Assembly: GCA_021780975.1 (NCBI GenBank)
Contig: JAJXXS010000237.1
Span: 1-15,334 of the forward strand
Direction: 5' to 3'
Source: Pseudomonadota bacterium
GTDB taxonomy: Bacteria; Pseudomonadota; Gammaproteobacteria; Burkholderiales; Thiobacillaceae
DNA length: 15,334 nt
This document shows, in pieces, positions 1 through 6,348 of this stretch; the stretch's first letter is position 1, and each line of letters begins with the position of its first letter. Under the pieces are notes generated by a model. That model was not told the DNA's origin. It saw only the letters and a program-made list of their open reading frames with translations, and ran no database searches. The translations under genes were made by a program, and so were the position numbers.

Positions 1-1
1 C

Positions 2-856
2 GCGCGCCAGCTCACCTCGGAAACCATCCAGAAGCCCACGCTCGCCCTCATCGGCCACCTCAATTTTGTGCACCCCAACCGCGTCCAGGTGCTCGGCTGC
101 GCGGAAATGGATTACCTGCGCAAGCTTGCGCCCGGGGCGCTCGGCGATGCCGTCGACCATCTCTATTCCACCGAACTGGCGGCAGTCATCGTCGCCAACG
201 ACGAACCGATTCCGGATGTCCTGCTGCAGGCCGCGAACCGGACGCAGACGCCACTGTTCGCCTCGCCCATGCAGAGCCCAGAGCTCATGGCCTACCTCTC
301 CCACTATCTCACGCAGGCCCTGGCGATCACCACCAGCGAGCACGGCGTGATGTTGGAAGTCATCGGCCTGGGGGTGATGCTGCAAGGAGATGCGGCGGTG
401 GGAAAAAGCGAACTCGCGCTTGAACTCATCACGCGCGGGCACCGCCTGGTCGCCGATGACATCGTCGACCTGCGCCGGGTGGCACCGGAAACCCTGGAGG
501 CAACCTGCCCCGCCCTCCTGCAGGATTTTCTCGAAGTGCGCGGCCTGGGCATCCTCAACATCCGCTATTTGTTTGGCGAAACGGCCGTCAAGCTGAAGAA
601 AAACCTCAGGCTCATCGTTGAACTCGTGCGCCCCAGCGAATCAGATGATCCCATGAGCCGTCTGCACATGGAGGCCTCCCACAAGACGCTACTCGGCGTC
701 CATGTCCCGCTGGTGCGCATACCGGTGGCGGCAGGCCGCAACCTTGCCGTGCTGGTCGAAGTAGCGGTGCGCAACAGCATCCTGAAAAGCCGCGGCATCG
801 ACCCGGTGGCGCAGTTCGCCCACCGCCAGGAAATTGCCATGCGCGGGGGGAGCTGA
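2..856 (+). CDS. hprK: HPr kinase/phosphorylase, 5' end outside window
   Basis: Bifunctional cytoplasmic HPr kinase/phosphorylase, which phosphorylates and dephosphorylates a serine of HPr-type phosphocarriers. The reading frame is open from base 2, and the residues before the GTG at 68 already match the family N-terminal domain, so that GTG is internal and the true start lies upstream. 284 residues are visible, against roughly 310-320 for the family. The Walker A loop GDAAVGKS is at bases 386-409. The HprK signature LEVRGLGILNI is at bases 530-562, with the conserved DD pair of HRLVADDIVDL between them. The stop overlaps the rapZ start by one base (TGATG), so the two are probably co-translated. 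hprK-rapZ adjacency is typical of betaproteobacteria, where the pair sits near rpoN and ptsN. Identification is firm; only the N-terminus is missing. Confidence 0.96.
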   Translation, partial: ARQLTSETIQKPTLALIGHLNFVHPNRVQVLGCAEMDYLRKLAPGALGDAVDHLYSTELAAVIVANDEPIPDVLLQAANRTQTPLFASPMQSPELMAYLSHYLTQALAITTSEHGVMLEVIGLGVMLQGDAAVGKSELALELITRGHRLVADDIVDLRRVAPETLEATCPALLQDFLEVRGLGILNIRYLFGETAVKLKKNLRLIVELVRPSESDDPMSRLHMEASHKTLLGVHVPLVRIPVAAGRNLAVLVEVAVRNSILKSRGIDPVAQFAHRQEIAMRGGS

Positions 857-1698
857 TGCGTCTGGTCCTCGTCTCGGGCCTGTCCGGCTCCGGCAAAAGC
901 ATCGCCATCGCCGTGCTGGAAGACGCCGGCTACTACTGCATCGACAACCTCCCCCTCAGTCTCCTGGTGCCGGTCGTGGACCATCTCGCCGAGCAGGGCA
1001 TGGAGCGGATCGCCATCGCCGTTGACGCCCGCAGCGGCAGCGACATGGACCTGTTTCCCGAGGCGCTGGAGGACCTGCGCGCGCGCAACTTCGACGTGCG
1101 CGTGATCTTTCTCGAAGCGAAAAACCTCACCCTGGTGAAGCGCTTCTCCGAGACCCGCCGCCGCCACCCGCTTTCCGGCGAAAGCGTGTCGCTGGCGGAG
1201 GCCATCGAAACCGAACGTGAACTGCTTGCCCACATCGCTCCGCTCGCCCACCGCATCGACACCAGCGATCTTTCCGCCAACGCCCTGCGTCTATGGATCA
1301 AGGAACTGGTGCTCAAGGATCGCGCGCGCATCACCCTGTTGTTCGAATCCTTCGGTTTCAAGCACGGCATTCCCCTGGATGCCGATCTGGTATTCGACGT
1401 GCGCTGCCTGCCCAATCCGCATTACGTGCCCGAGCTACGCCCGCTGACCGGACGGGACCGCCCGGTCAGGGAATACATCGAGGCCAGCCCCGACGCCATG
1501 GCCATGCTGGCCGAAATACGCGGCTTCGTGGAAAACTGGCTGCCCTGCTTCATTCGCGACCACCGCGCCTATCTCACCGTGGCCATCGGCTGCACGGGAG
1601 GCCAGCATCGTTCGGTGTATTTCGTCGAACATCTCGCCAGCGCCTTTCGCGCGCGCGAGCAGGTACTCGTACGCCACCGCGAACTGGCAGGGGAATGA
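856..1698 (+). CDS. rapZ: RNase adapter protein RapZ (YvcJ-family nucleotide-binding protein)
   Basis: RapZ of 280 residues, the usual family length. In enterobacteria it is an RNA-binding adapter that brings RNase E to the GlmZ small RNA and so tunes glucosamine-6-phosphate synthase; in betaproteobacteria that role is inferred by homology. The N-terminal Walker A loop GLSGSGKS covers residues 8-15, followed by the family sequence YYCIDNLP. The C-terminal domain carries the conserved VFDVRCLPNPHY stretch and GCTGGQHRS near residues 245-253. The ATG at 856 shares its A with the hprK stop, and a G-rich stretch (bases 845-852) precedes it. The gene ends in a 4-base ATGA overlap with the next. 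It may influence cell-envelope amino-sugar supply, but nothing in the window shows its target. Confidence 0.96.
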   Translation: MRLVLVSGLSGSGKSIAIAVLEDAGYYCIDNLPLSLLVPVVDHLAEQGMERIAIAVDARSGSDMDLFPEALEDLRARNFDVRVIFLEAKNLTLVKRFSETRRRHPLSGESVSLAEAIETERELLAHIAPLAHRIDTSDLSANALRLWIKELVLKDRARITLLFESFGFKHGIPLDADLVFDVRCLPNPHYVPELRPLTGRDRPVREYIEASPDAMAMLAEIRGFVENWLPCFIRDHRAYLTVAIGCTGGQHRSVYFVEHLASAFRAREQVLVRHRELAGE

Positions 1699-2063
1699 AA
1701 TTCCTCAAGCCTGGCGACTACGCGGTATTGATGCTCGGCGCCCTGCTCACGGCGCTGCTTTTTGCCCACGTGCTGACTGGCGGAAAAGGCGCCACGCTGC
1801 TGATACGCGCCGGCGGACGGGTGTTTTTGCAGACCCCACTGAGCGCCGACCAGATTATCCGTGTGCCCGGCCCACTGGGGGTCAGCCTGGTCGAAATCCG
1901 TGCCGGCCGCGCCCGCGTCGCTCAGGATCCAGGCCCGCTGCAGATCTGCGTCCACCAGGGCTGGCTGTCACGCGCCGGCCAGGCCGCCCTCTGCCTGCCG
2001 AATCAGGTCAGCATCGAGGTGCAGGGAACCCATGGCAAGGGCTATGACTCGCTCAACTACTGA
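1695..2063 (+). CDS. NusG domain II-containing protein
   Basis: Small protein of 122 residues resembling the NusG domain II family, stand-alone relatives of the extra domain found in some NusG proteins. It begins with a short charged stretch and one hydrophobic segment (about residues 9-27, DYAVLMLGALLTALLFAHV), so it is probably anchored in the inner membrane. The remainder is a predicted beta-rich soluble domain with the family features VSLVEIRAGRARV, a QICVHQGW segment containing cysteine, and CLPNQVSIEV near the C-terminus. The start overlaps the rapZ stop by four bases (ATGA). Family members are commonly found beside a Gx transporter gene, as here. The molecular function is unknown; electron-transfer or cofactor-linked neighbourhoods are known for the pair, but no such partner gene is present here. 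Confidence 0.82.
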   Translation: MKFLKPGDYAVLMLGALLTALLFAHVLTGGKGATLLIRAGGRVFLQTPLSADQIIRVPGPLGVSLVEIRAGRARVAQDPGPLQICVHQGWLSRAGQAALCLPNQVSIEVQGTHGKGYDSLNY

Positions 2064-2085
2064 GCCCCTCGTCCTCCAGGTGACC

Positions 2086-2592
2086 ATGGAGGACCGTCGC
2101 GTCGCCCGTCTGGTGCTCCTCGCCCTCGGCCTCACGCTACTGGACGCCGCCATTCCCACTCCTCTGCCGGGCGTCAAGCCCGGCTTCGCCAACATCGTCG
2201 TGCTCCTCGCGCTGCTGCGCTATGGCTGGCGCGTGGCCGCCTGGGTATCGGTGGTGCGTGTGCTGGCCGGCAGCCTGCTGCTGGGCACTTTTCTCGCCCC
2301 CGGTTTCTGGCTCGCCCTGAGCGGGGCTCTGGCAAGCCTTGCCGCCCTTGCTGCGGCACGCAAGCTGCCGCAGCGCTGGTTTGGGCCGGTCAGCCTGTCG
2401 GTGCCGGCCGCGCTCGCCCATATCGCGGGGCAACTCGCCCTCGCTGGCATATGGCTGCTTCCCAGCGCCGGAGTGTTAAGCCTGGCGCCGATCTTCGCAC
2501 TGTCCGCACTCGCCGCCGGCACCGTGAATGGCCTCATCGTCGCCCGCCTTGCTTGTGGCGCGCCCCGCCGCGAAGGCACAATCGGTCCATGA
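2086..2592 (+). CDS. Gx transporter family protein (ECF S-component-like; annotated elsewhere as heptaprenyl diphosphate synthase component I)
   Basis: Integral membrane protein of 168 residues with about five hydrophobic segments. The diagnostic family sequence is near the N-terminus: a helix ending DAAIPTPLPGVKPGFANI, then LLALLRYGWRVAAWVSVVR with its conserved arginine. This matches the Hpre_diP_synt_I family, which belongs to the same clan as substrate-binding S-components of ECF vitamin transporters. The old enzymatic name is therefore probably misleading, and a small-molecule uptake role is more likely. I chose ATG 2086, preceded by AGG five bases upstream. An in-frame ATG at 2044 would add 14 polar residues and overlap the previous gene, and GTG 2080 is also possible. 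The end overlaps ubiX by ATGA. No ECF ATPase or EcfT gene is nearby, and the ligand is unknown. Confidence 0.8.
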   Translation: MEDRRVARLVLLALGLTLLDAAIPTPLPGVKPGFANIVVLLALLRYGWRVAAWVSVVRVLAGSLLLGTFLAPGFWLALSGALASLAALAAARKLPQRWFGPVSLSVPAALAHIAGQLALAGIWLLPSAGVLSLAPIFALSALAAGTVNGLIVARLACGAPRREGTIGP

Positions 2593-3209
2593 GCCCGTCC
2601 GGATCCCCCTATGCCGTCGCCCTCACCGGCGCTTCCGGCCTTGCCTACGGCCTGCGCCTCATCGACTGTTTGGTGGACGCCGGCAAAAACGTTACGGTGC
2701 TGGTATCGCAGACCGCCCATCTGGTCGCCAAGCAGGAGCTGGGATTGACGCTGCCGCCGCGCGCCGGGGAACTGGAAAAATTCTTCCATGCACGTTATCC
2801 GGCCTCGGCAGGCCGCCTGCGCGTGTTCGGACGCGAGGACTGGCTGGCCCCGCTGGCGTCCGGTTCCAACCCTCCCGCCGGCATGGCAATCTGCCCCTGC
2901 TCCATGGGCAGCCTCGCCGCCATCGCCCAGGGGCTTGCCGGCAACCTCATCGAACGCGCTGCCGACGTATGTCTGAAGGAGGGGCGCAAACTGGTCCTGG
3001 TACCACGCGAAACCCCCTTTTCGGCCCTGCATCTGGAGAACATGCTGCGCCTTGCGCGCATAGGCGCGGTCATCCTTCCCGCCAACCCGGGTTTCTATCA
3101 TCAGCCTGCCAGTGTCGCCGACCTGGTGGACTTCATCGTCGCACGCATTCTGGACCAGTTCGGCGTGCCCCACCGACTCACCGCCCGCTGGGGTGACGGA
3201 GAACCCTGA
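2589..3209 (+). CDS. ubiX: Flavin prenyltransferase UbiX
   Basis: UbiX, 206 residues. It joins a dimethylallyl unit to FMN, giving the prenylated flavin cofactor used by UbiD-type decarboxylases, including the decarboxylation step of ubiquinone biosynthesis. The N-terminal flavin-binding sequence ALTGASGLAYGLRLI is at about residues 10-24. CPCSMGSLAAIAQGLAGNLIE (split here as CPCSMGS and GLAGNLIE) and the downstream LVPRETPFSALHLENM and PANPGFYHQP segments are the characteristic active-site stretches, with the conserved RETP arginine present. The ATG overlaps the preceding stop by four bases; a clear Shine-Dalgarno is lacking (AAGG lies about 12 bases away), so translation probably depends on coupling. 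It ends in TGATG with the next gene. No ubiD is in the window. The linked isoprenoid-like transporter name upstream is suggestive but unproven as a functional link. Confidence 0.94.
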   Translation: MSPSGSPYAVALTGASGLAYGLRLIDCLVDAGKNVTVLVSQTAHLVAKQELGLTLPPRAGELEKFFHARYPASAGRLRVFGREDWLAPLASGSNPPAGMAICPCSMGSLAAIAQGLAGNLIERAADVCLKEGRKLVLVPRETPFSALHLENMLRLARIGAVILPANPGFYHQPASVADLVDFIVARILDQFGVPHRLTARWGDGEP

Positions 3210-3781
3210 TGCACCTGCCCCTCTTTCCACTGCAAAGCATCCTGTTTCCGGGCGGCCGGCTGGCGCTCAAGGTGTTCGAACAACGCTACATCGACCTCAC
3301 GAAGGCCTGCCTGGCGCACAACCAGCCCTTCGGCATCTGCGCCATCAAGGAGGGGCGCGAAGTCGGAGAAACCGCCGTACCCTACAGCGTCGGCACGCTG
3401 GCCCGCATCGCCGAGTGGGACATGCCGGAAACCGGCATCTTCCAGCTACGGGTTGAAGGCGGAACGCGCTTCGTCATACGCCGCCTGCAGGAGGAAAAGA
3501 ACCGCCTGCTGGTGGCTGAAGTCGAGGAAATCAGCAACGAACGCCCGCAAGCGGTTCCAGAGGAATTGCGTCTGACGGCGGAAGTCATCCGCCGCATCAT
3601 GGAAGAACTGGATGGCGCCTATTGGGGACCGGAGCGCCACTTCGACGACGCCGCATGGGTCGGCTACCGGCTCGCAGAGGCCCTGCCGCTAAAACTGGCC
3701 ACCAAGCAGAACCTGCTAGAGATGAACGACAGCGTGGCGCGGCTCCAGTTGCTGCAACAATTTCTGCGCAGCCAGACCTGA
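3209..3781 (+). CDS. LON peptidase substrate-binding domain protein
   Basis: Soluble 190-residue protein consisting of the N-terminal (PUA-like) substrate-binding domain of Lon protease without ATPase or peptidase domains. The opening MHLPLFPLQSILFPGGRLAL followed by KVFEQRY is the hallmark of this stand-alone family, as is the FGICAIKEG segment at residues 41-49. Stand-alone members are widespread in proteobacteria and have no settled function; roles in protein quality control or as an adapter are inferred from Lon. GGAG at 3198-3201 lies seven bases before the ATG, a good ribosome site. The start also overlaps the ubiX stop by one base. It is the last gene of the plus-strand run and is followed by a convergent gene. 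Confidence 0.9.
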   Translation: MHLPLFPLQSILFPGGRLALKVFEQRYIDLTKACLAHNQPFGICAIKEGREVGETAVPYSVGTLARIAEWDMPETGIFQLRVEGGTRFVIRRLQEEKNRLLVAEVEEISNERPQAVPEELRLTAEVIRRIMEELDGAYWGPERHFDDAAWVGYRLAEALPLKLATKQNLLEMNDSVARLQLLQQFLRSQT

Positions 3782-3843
3782 CCATAGATCCCAAGTTCCC
3801 GCGCCTGTTTGAAGGTGCGGCCGCCCGCCCCTTCCAGCCTTGA

Positions 3844-3859
3844 GTGCCGACGTCGGCAC
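3844..3859. repeat. 16-base perfect palindrome between convergent genes
   Basis: GTGCCGACGTCGGCAC is its own reverse complement. It sits in the 83-base gap between the stop of the LON-domain gene (3781) and the stop of the minus-strand phosphatase-like gene (3865). It can form a six-pair stem with an ACGT loop on either strand, so it could act as a shared transcript end, but no T-run follows on either side. A protein-binding site is the alternative. Confidence 0.5.
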
Positions 3860-3864
3860 GGCGC

Positions 3865-4242
3865 CTATTCCTGCGCCGCGCGCTGCATCATCGCCAGCCC
3901 CGCCGCCATGCCCAGAACCCTGCTGCGGAGCGCGGCCAGGGTCGCCGGCCAAGCCGCTGCATCTTCCGGCTCGGGGAATTCATAGCACTTGACCCGCGTG
4001 GATGGCTGCAGTTGCGGCACCTGGCGGCGCGCAGGCTCATCCAGCGCCACCACCACATCCGGCCAATCCCATGCCGGTTCTTGCAAGGCCGGGCCGTCTG
4101 CCGCCATCATAGGGGGCACGCAGCTGGCGCGCGCTTCCATCCAGCCGCTCGCCGTGGCGACCTCGGCAGCCGCCTGCGCGCGCCGGGCACTGCCCGAGGC
4201 GACGAACAGCACCCTGATCTTGCGTTTGTAACCGCTTTCCAT
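3865..4242 (-). CDS. Low-molecular-weight protein-tyrosine-phosphatase-like protein, apparently without catalytic cysteine
   Basis: 125-residue protein resembling the low-molecular-weight phosphatase/arsenate reductase fold. The N-terminal strand and P-loop read IRVLFVASGSARRAQAAAE (residues 9-27), which lines up with the family pattern VLFVCxGNxCRSxxAE. The nucleophilic cysteine position is alanine (residue 15, codon at 4198-4200), while the P-loop arginine is kept (residue 21). The usual C-terminal DP general-acid motif also appears altered, to FPEPED. It is therefore unlikely to be an active phosphatase by the standard mechanism. ATG 4242 abuts the ATG of the divergent oxidase-family gene. 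The frame stays open further upstream, but that part is antisense to the neighbour and composed like a shadow. An internal GTG at residue 11 is an alternative start but would cut the first strand. Family call is moderate, because similarity outside the P-loop region is weak. Confidence 0.7.
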   Translation of the reverse strand: MESGYKRKIRVLFVASGSARRAQAAAEVATASGWMEARASCVPPMMAADGPALQEPAWDWPDVVVALDEPARRQVPQLQPSTRVKCYEFPEPEDAAAWPATLAALRSRVLGMAAGLAMMQRAAQE

Positions 4243-4788
4243 ATGGCCAAATTCTACCCAGCGCTGGAGCACAAGCATGCGGAATTCATCCGCGCCCAGC
4301 ATGTCTTCTTTACCGCCAGCGGCACTGCTGATGGGCGCATCAACCTTTCTCCCAAGGGCATGGACAGCCTGCGCATCCTGGACACTCGGCGCGTCGCCTA
4401 CCTCGACCTCACCGGGAGCGGCAACGAAACCGCCGCCCATTTGCGCCACGACGGACGCCTCACGCTCATGTTCTGCAGCTTCGCCGGCGACCCCCTCATT
4501 CTGCGCCTGTACGGGCGCGGCCGCACGCTGCACCGGCGCGATGCGGAATGGGCATCCCTGCGCAGACAGTTCGCCTCCCTGCCGGGCGAGCGGCAGATCA
4601 TCACGCTGGACATCGATGCAGTGCAGACCTCCTGCGGCTATGCCGTACCCCTCTACGACTACCGCCGCGAACGCGAAACGCTGGCGCGCTGGGCGGAGAA
4701 GAAGGGCCCCGCGGGCCTGCTTGCATACTGGCGCGAGAAAAACCGCGTCAGCATCGATGGCCTGCCCACTGGCCTGCTGGAGGACTGA
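4243..4788 (+). CDS. Pyridoxamine 5'-phosphate oxidase family protein
   Basis: 181-residue FMN-binding split-barrel protein of the pyridoxamine-phosphate-oxidase superfamily. The start is fixed by family sequence: MAKFYPALEHKHAEFI, then FFTASGTADGRINLSPKG (residues 22-39) and RVAYLDLTGSGNETAAHL. Next come LTLMFCSF and LRLYGRGR, which match the subgroup annotated simply as 'pyridoxamine 5'-phosphate oxidase family'. These proteins bind flavin or a related deazaflavin; the substrate of this subgroup is unknown, and it is not the biosynthetic PdxH. The C-terminal third contains SCGYAVPLYDY (residues 130-140) and is well conserved in relatives. The start codon directly abuts the start of the divergent phosphatase-like gene, so its promoter must lie inside that gene. 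A small lipoprotein gene follows after one base. Confidence 0.88.
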   Translation: MAKFYPALEHKHAEFIRAQHVFFTASGTADGRINLSPKGMDSLRILDTRRVAYLDLTGSGNETAAHLRHDGRLTLMFCSFAGDPLILRLYGRGRTLHRRDAEWASLRRQFASLPGERQIITLDIDAVQTSCGYAVPLYDYRRERETLARWAEKKGPAGLLAYWREKNRVSIDGLPTGLLED

Positions 4789-4789
4789 G

Positions 4790-4981
4790 ATGCGAAAAAT
4801 TATCTGGCTGGGCCTGCTACTGCTCGGCGCCTGCGGACAGCAGCACGAGCAAGGAAAAAACGCCGGCGGCGCCTTCCAGGGAGACGTCGATGCCTACAAA
4901 AAGGCGCAGCAGGTCAATCAGGAGATCCAGCAGGGTGCCGAGCGGGAACGTCGGCAAATCGACCAGCAGTCAGGCAACTGA
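4790..4981 (+). CDS. Small hypothetical lipoprotein
   Basis: 63-residue protein with a clear lipoprotein signal: MRK, a hydrophobic core IIWLGLLLL and lipobox LGAC, with the acylated cysteine at residue 16. The mature part is about 48 residues, strongly polar and rich in Q, E, K and R (KKAQQVNQEIQQGAERERR), compatible with a short amphipathic or coiled helix. GGAGG at 4779-4783 with a six-base spacer gives it a strong ribosome site. It begins one base after the stop of the oxidase-family gene, so the two are probably co-transcribed. I do not recognise a family or function. Membrane placement is likely but inner versus outer cannot be decided: the residue after cysteine is glycine, not aspartate, which is not the classical inner-membrane retention signal. 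Confidence 0.75.
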   Translation: MRKIIWLGLLLLGACGQQHEQGKNAGGAFQGDVDAYKKAQQVNQEIQQGAERERRQIDQQSGN

Positions 4982-5257
4982 GCGGGCAATCAGCCCAGAC
5001 GCGCTCCCGGCAGATAGCCGTTGGCATAAGCGGCGGCTCGCCGTCACTCTCCCGGCGCAGCGAGTTTCCCCAGTGGCGAATCCGGCTGTCCGCCGCCCGG
5101 GGCCAGTTCCTCGAACAGCGCGCCACGCTCGTCTGCCGCCTGGCGAGAATATGGGAGAGGTGGTCAGGGCGGCTCCCATCGCGCCAGGACTCAGAATGGG
5201 CAGGCGTGTTCGGCTCCGGATTCCGTCAACCAAGGCAGCGAAATTGTCTTGCGCACG
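4982..5257. other. Gene-free stretch; possibly decayed sequence
   Basis: About 276 bases between the lipoprotein gene and the rplI terminator. I find no supportable gene, tRNA or promoter. On the minus strand short coding-like pieces occur in different frames, for example ADERGALFEELAPGGG in one frame and ESDGEPPLMPTAICRERVW in another. That could be a frameshifted relic or chance at this GC content. Confidence 0.35.
5151..5179. repeat. Inverted repeat with 7-base arms
   Basis: ATGGGAG and CTCCCAT are separated by 15 bases. It lies downstream of the lipoprotein gene and could contribute to ending that transcript, but there is no T-run on the plus strand, so its role is unclear. Confidence 0.3.
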
Positions 5258-5288
5258 GGAAAGAAAAAGGGACTCCGCGGAGCCCCTT
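5258..5288 (-). terminator. Rho-independent terminator of the rpsF-rplI operon
   Basis: On the minus strand, about 25 bases after the rplI stop, a strong stem AAGGGGCTCCGCGGAGTCCCTT (bases 5288-5267, one mismatch) is followed directly by TTTCTTT. Stem plus T-run is the classical intrinsic terminator. It indicates that the ribosomal operon ends at rplI. Confidence 0.88.
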
Positions 5289-5312
5289 GCGCAATCGAGA
5301 CAGCGACGCCGG

Positions 5313-5765
5313 CTACTGGTGTTCGCCCAGCACCGACACGGTGACCGCAGCGGTAACGTCAGTGTGCAGGACGAGGGTGACCGGGTAGTCCCCCACCATC
5401 TTGAACGGGCCCTGGGGCAGGCGGATCTCCGCCTTGCTCACCGCGAATCCCTGTGCCGAGAGAGCCTCGGCGATGTCCGACGTGGTGACGGAACCGAACA
5501 GGCGACCGTCCACACCAGCCTTCTGGGTGACCTGTACCGTATAGCCCTCGAGCTTTTCGGCGCGCGCCTGGGCCTCGGCAAGCTTCTCGGCCTGCTGCTT
5601 CTCCAGTTCCGCACGGCGTGTCTCAAAAGCCTGCACGTTGTTTTGCGTGGCGCGCTGGGCGCGCCCGCTCGGAATGAGGTAATTGCGCGCGTAGCCGTCC
5701 TTCACCTTGACCACGTCGCCCAGATTTCCCAGGTTGGTTACTTTTTCCATCAGGATCACTTGCAT
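5313..5765 (-). CDS. rplI: 50S ribosomal protein L9
   Basis: Large-subunit protein L9, 150 residues, standard length. The family signature near the N-terminus is intact: MQVILMEKVTNLGNLGDVV, then VKDGYARNYLIPSGRA, the rRNA-binding N-domain. The long linker helix (about residues 45-75) is rich in A, E and K with QQAEKLAEAQARAEK. The C-terminal domain includes GRLFGSVTTSDIAEAL. GAGGAG in the gap after rpsR serves as the ribosome site. It is the last gene of the rpsF-priB-rpsR-rplI operon and is followed by an intrinsic terminator. In many betaproteobacteria dnaB follows at this place; here it does not. Confidence 0.98.
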   Translation of the reverse strand: MQVILMEKVTNLGNLGDVVKVKDGYARNYLIPSGRAQRATQNNVQAFETRRAELEKQQAEKLAEAQARAEKLEGYTVQVTQKAGVDGRLFGSVTTSDIAEALSAQGFAVSKAEIRLPQGPFKMVGDYPVTLVLHTDVTAAVTVSVLGEHQ

Positions 5766-5775
5766 GGCGATCTCC

Positions 5776-6048
5776 TCAGTGCAGATCGGTGTACGGAAGC
5801 AGCGCCAGAAAGCGGGCGCGCTTGATGGCCACTGACAATTGGCGCTGGTAATGCGACTTGGTGCCGGTGATGCGGGCGGGAATGATGCGGCCGTTCTCGG
5901 AAATGTATTCCTTCAGAACCTCGACATCCTTGTAGTCGATTTCCTTCACCTTTTCCGCGGTGAAACGGCAGAATTTGCGGCGCTTGAACAGGCCGCGGTT
6001 GCTGTTCGGATTCTTGTTGTCACGACGCTTGGTCATGGGACGGGGCAT
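5776..6048 (-). CDS. rpsR: 30S ribosomal protein S18
   Basis: Small-subunit protein S18, 90 residues. The signature stretch is complete: RRKFCRFTAEKVKEIDYKDV (residues 23-42), then LKEYISENGRIIPARITGT and the basic QRQLSVAIKRARFLALLPY. S18 forms a dimer with S6 on the 16S rRNA central domain, matching its position in the rpsF operon. The ATG at 6048 is three bases after the priB stop, and AAGGAG from the end of priB is its ribosome site. The basic N-terminal tail (MPRPMTKRRDNKNPNSNRG) is slightly extended, as is usual in betaproteobacteria. Confidence 0.98.
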   Translation of the reverse strand: MPRPMTKRRDNKNPNSNRGLFKRRKFCRFTAEKVKEIDYKDVEVLKEYISENGRIIPARITGTKSHYQRQLSVAIKRARFLALLPYTDLH

Positions 6049-6051
6049 GAT

Positions 6052-6348
6052 TTACTCCTTTTCCAATTCAGTGATCCAAAGGACGAGCTGACGGCTCCTG
6101 ACACCGGCGCGGGCAAGAAAGCCTGCCACCTGCACGGCCTGCCCGGCCTGGCAAGCCGCGAGGCGCGGCGCCATGTCATGGCTGGCCTTCAGCACCACTT
6201 CGGCGTCGGCCTTCTGCCGCCGTCCACCCGGCACTTGCCAGGATTCGTGACGCAGAATCGCCTGGGCGATCGCCACGCCTGCCGGACTCGCCCGCAGAGG
6301 TTCCACCTCCGCCAGCACGCCCGCCAGCTCGACCCGGTTGTCCTTCAA
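6052..6348 (-). CDS. priB: Primosomal replication protein N (PriB), TTG start
   Basis: PriB-like single-stranded-DNA-binding OB-fold protein of 98 residues, a partner of PriA in restarting stalled replication forks. Beta-strand pattern and family features are visible: NRVELAGVLAEVEPLRASPAG at the N-terminus (start of OB fold) and a closing strand RQLVLWITELE. Placement between rpsF and rpsR is the classical priB position and supports the call more than sequence identity, which is modest. The only start that keeps the first strand whole is TTG at 6346-6348, directly after the rpsF stop (TGATTG). No ATG or GTG precedes NRVELAG. The weak TTG start, without its own intergenic ribosome site, suggests low output by coupling to rpsF. 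The GAAAAGGAGTAA end doubles as the rpsR ribosome site. Confidence 0.88.
   Translation of the reverse strand: MKDNRVELAGVLAEVEPLRASPAGVAIAQAILRHESWQVPGGRRQKADAEVVLKASHDMAPRLAACQAGQAVQVAGFLARAGVRSRQLVLWITELEKE

Noticed and set aside
2086..2592. Calling this gene heptaprenyl diphosphate synthase component I
   Set aside because: The protein is a small multi-pass membrane protein of the Gx transporter clan with no prenyl-synthase aspartate-rich motifs and no component II partner nearby.
2220..3230. Minus-strand open frame of 336 codons across the Gx and ubiX genes
   Set aside because: It spans two well-supported plus-strand genes and has no domain sequence.
4243..4533. Upstream extension of the phosphatase-like protein to an earlier start
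   Set aside because: The added 97 residues are antisense to the oxidase-family gene, have no phosphatase sequence, and would put the P-loop in the middle of the protein.
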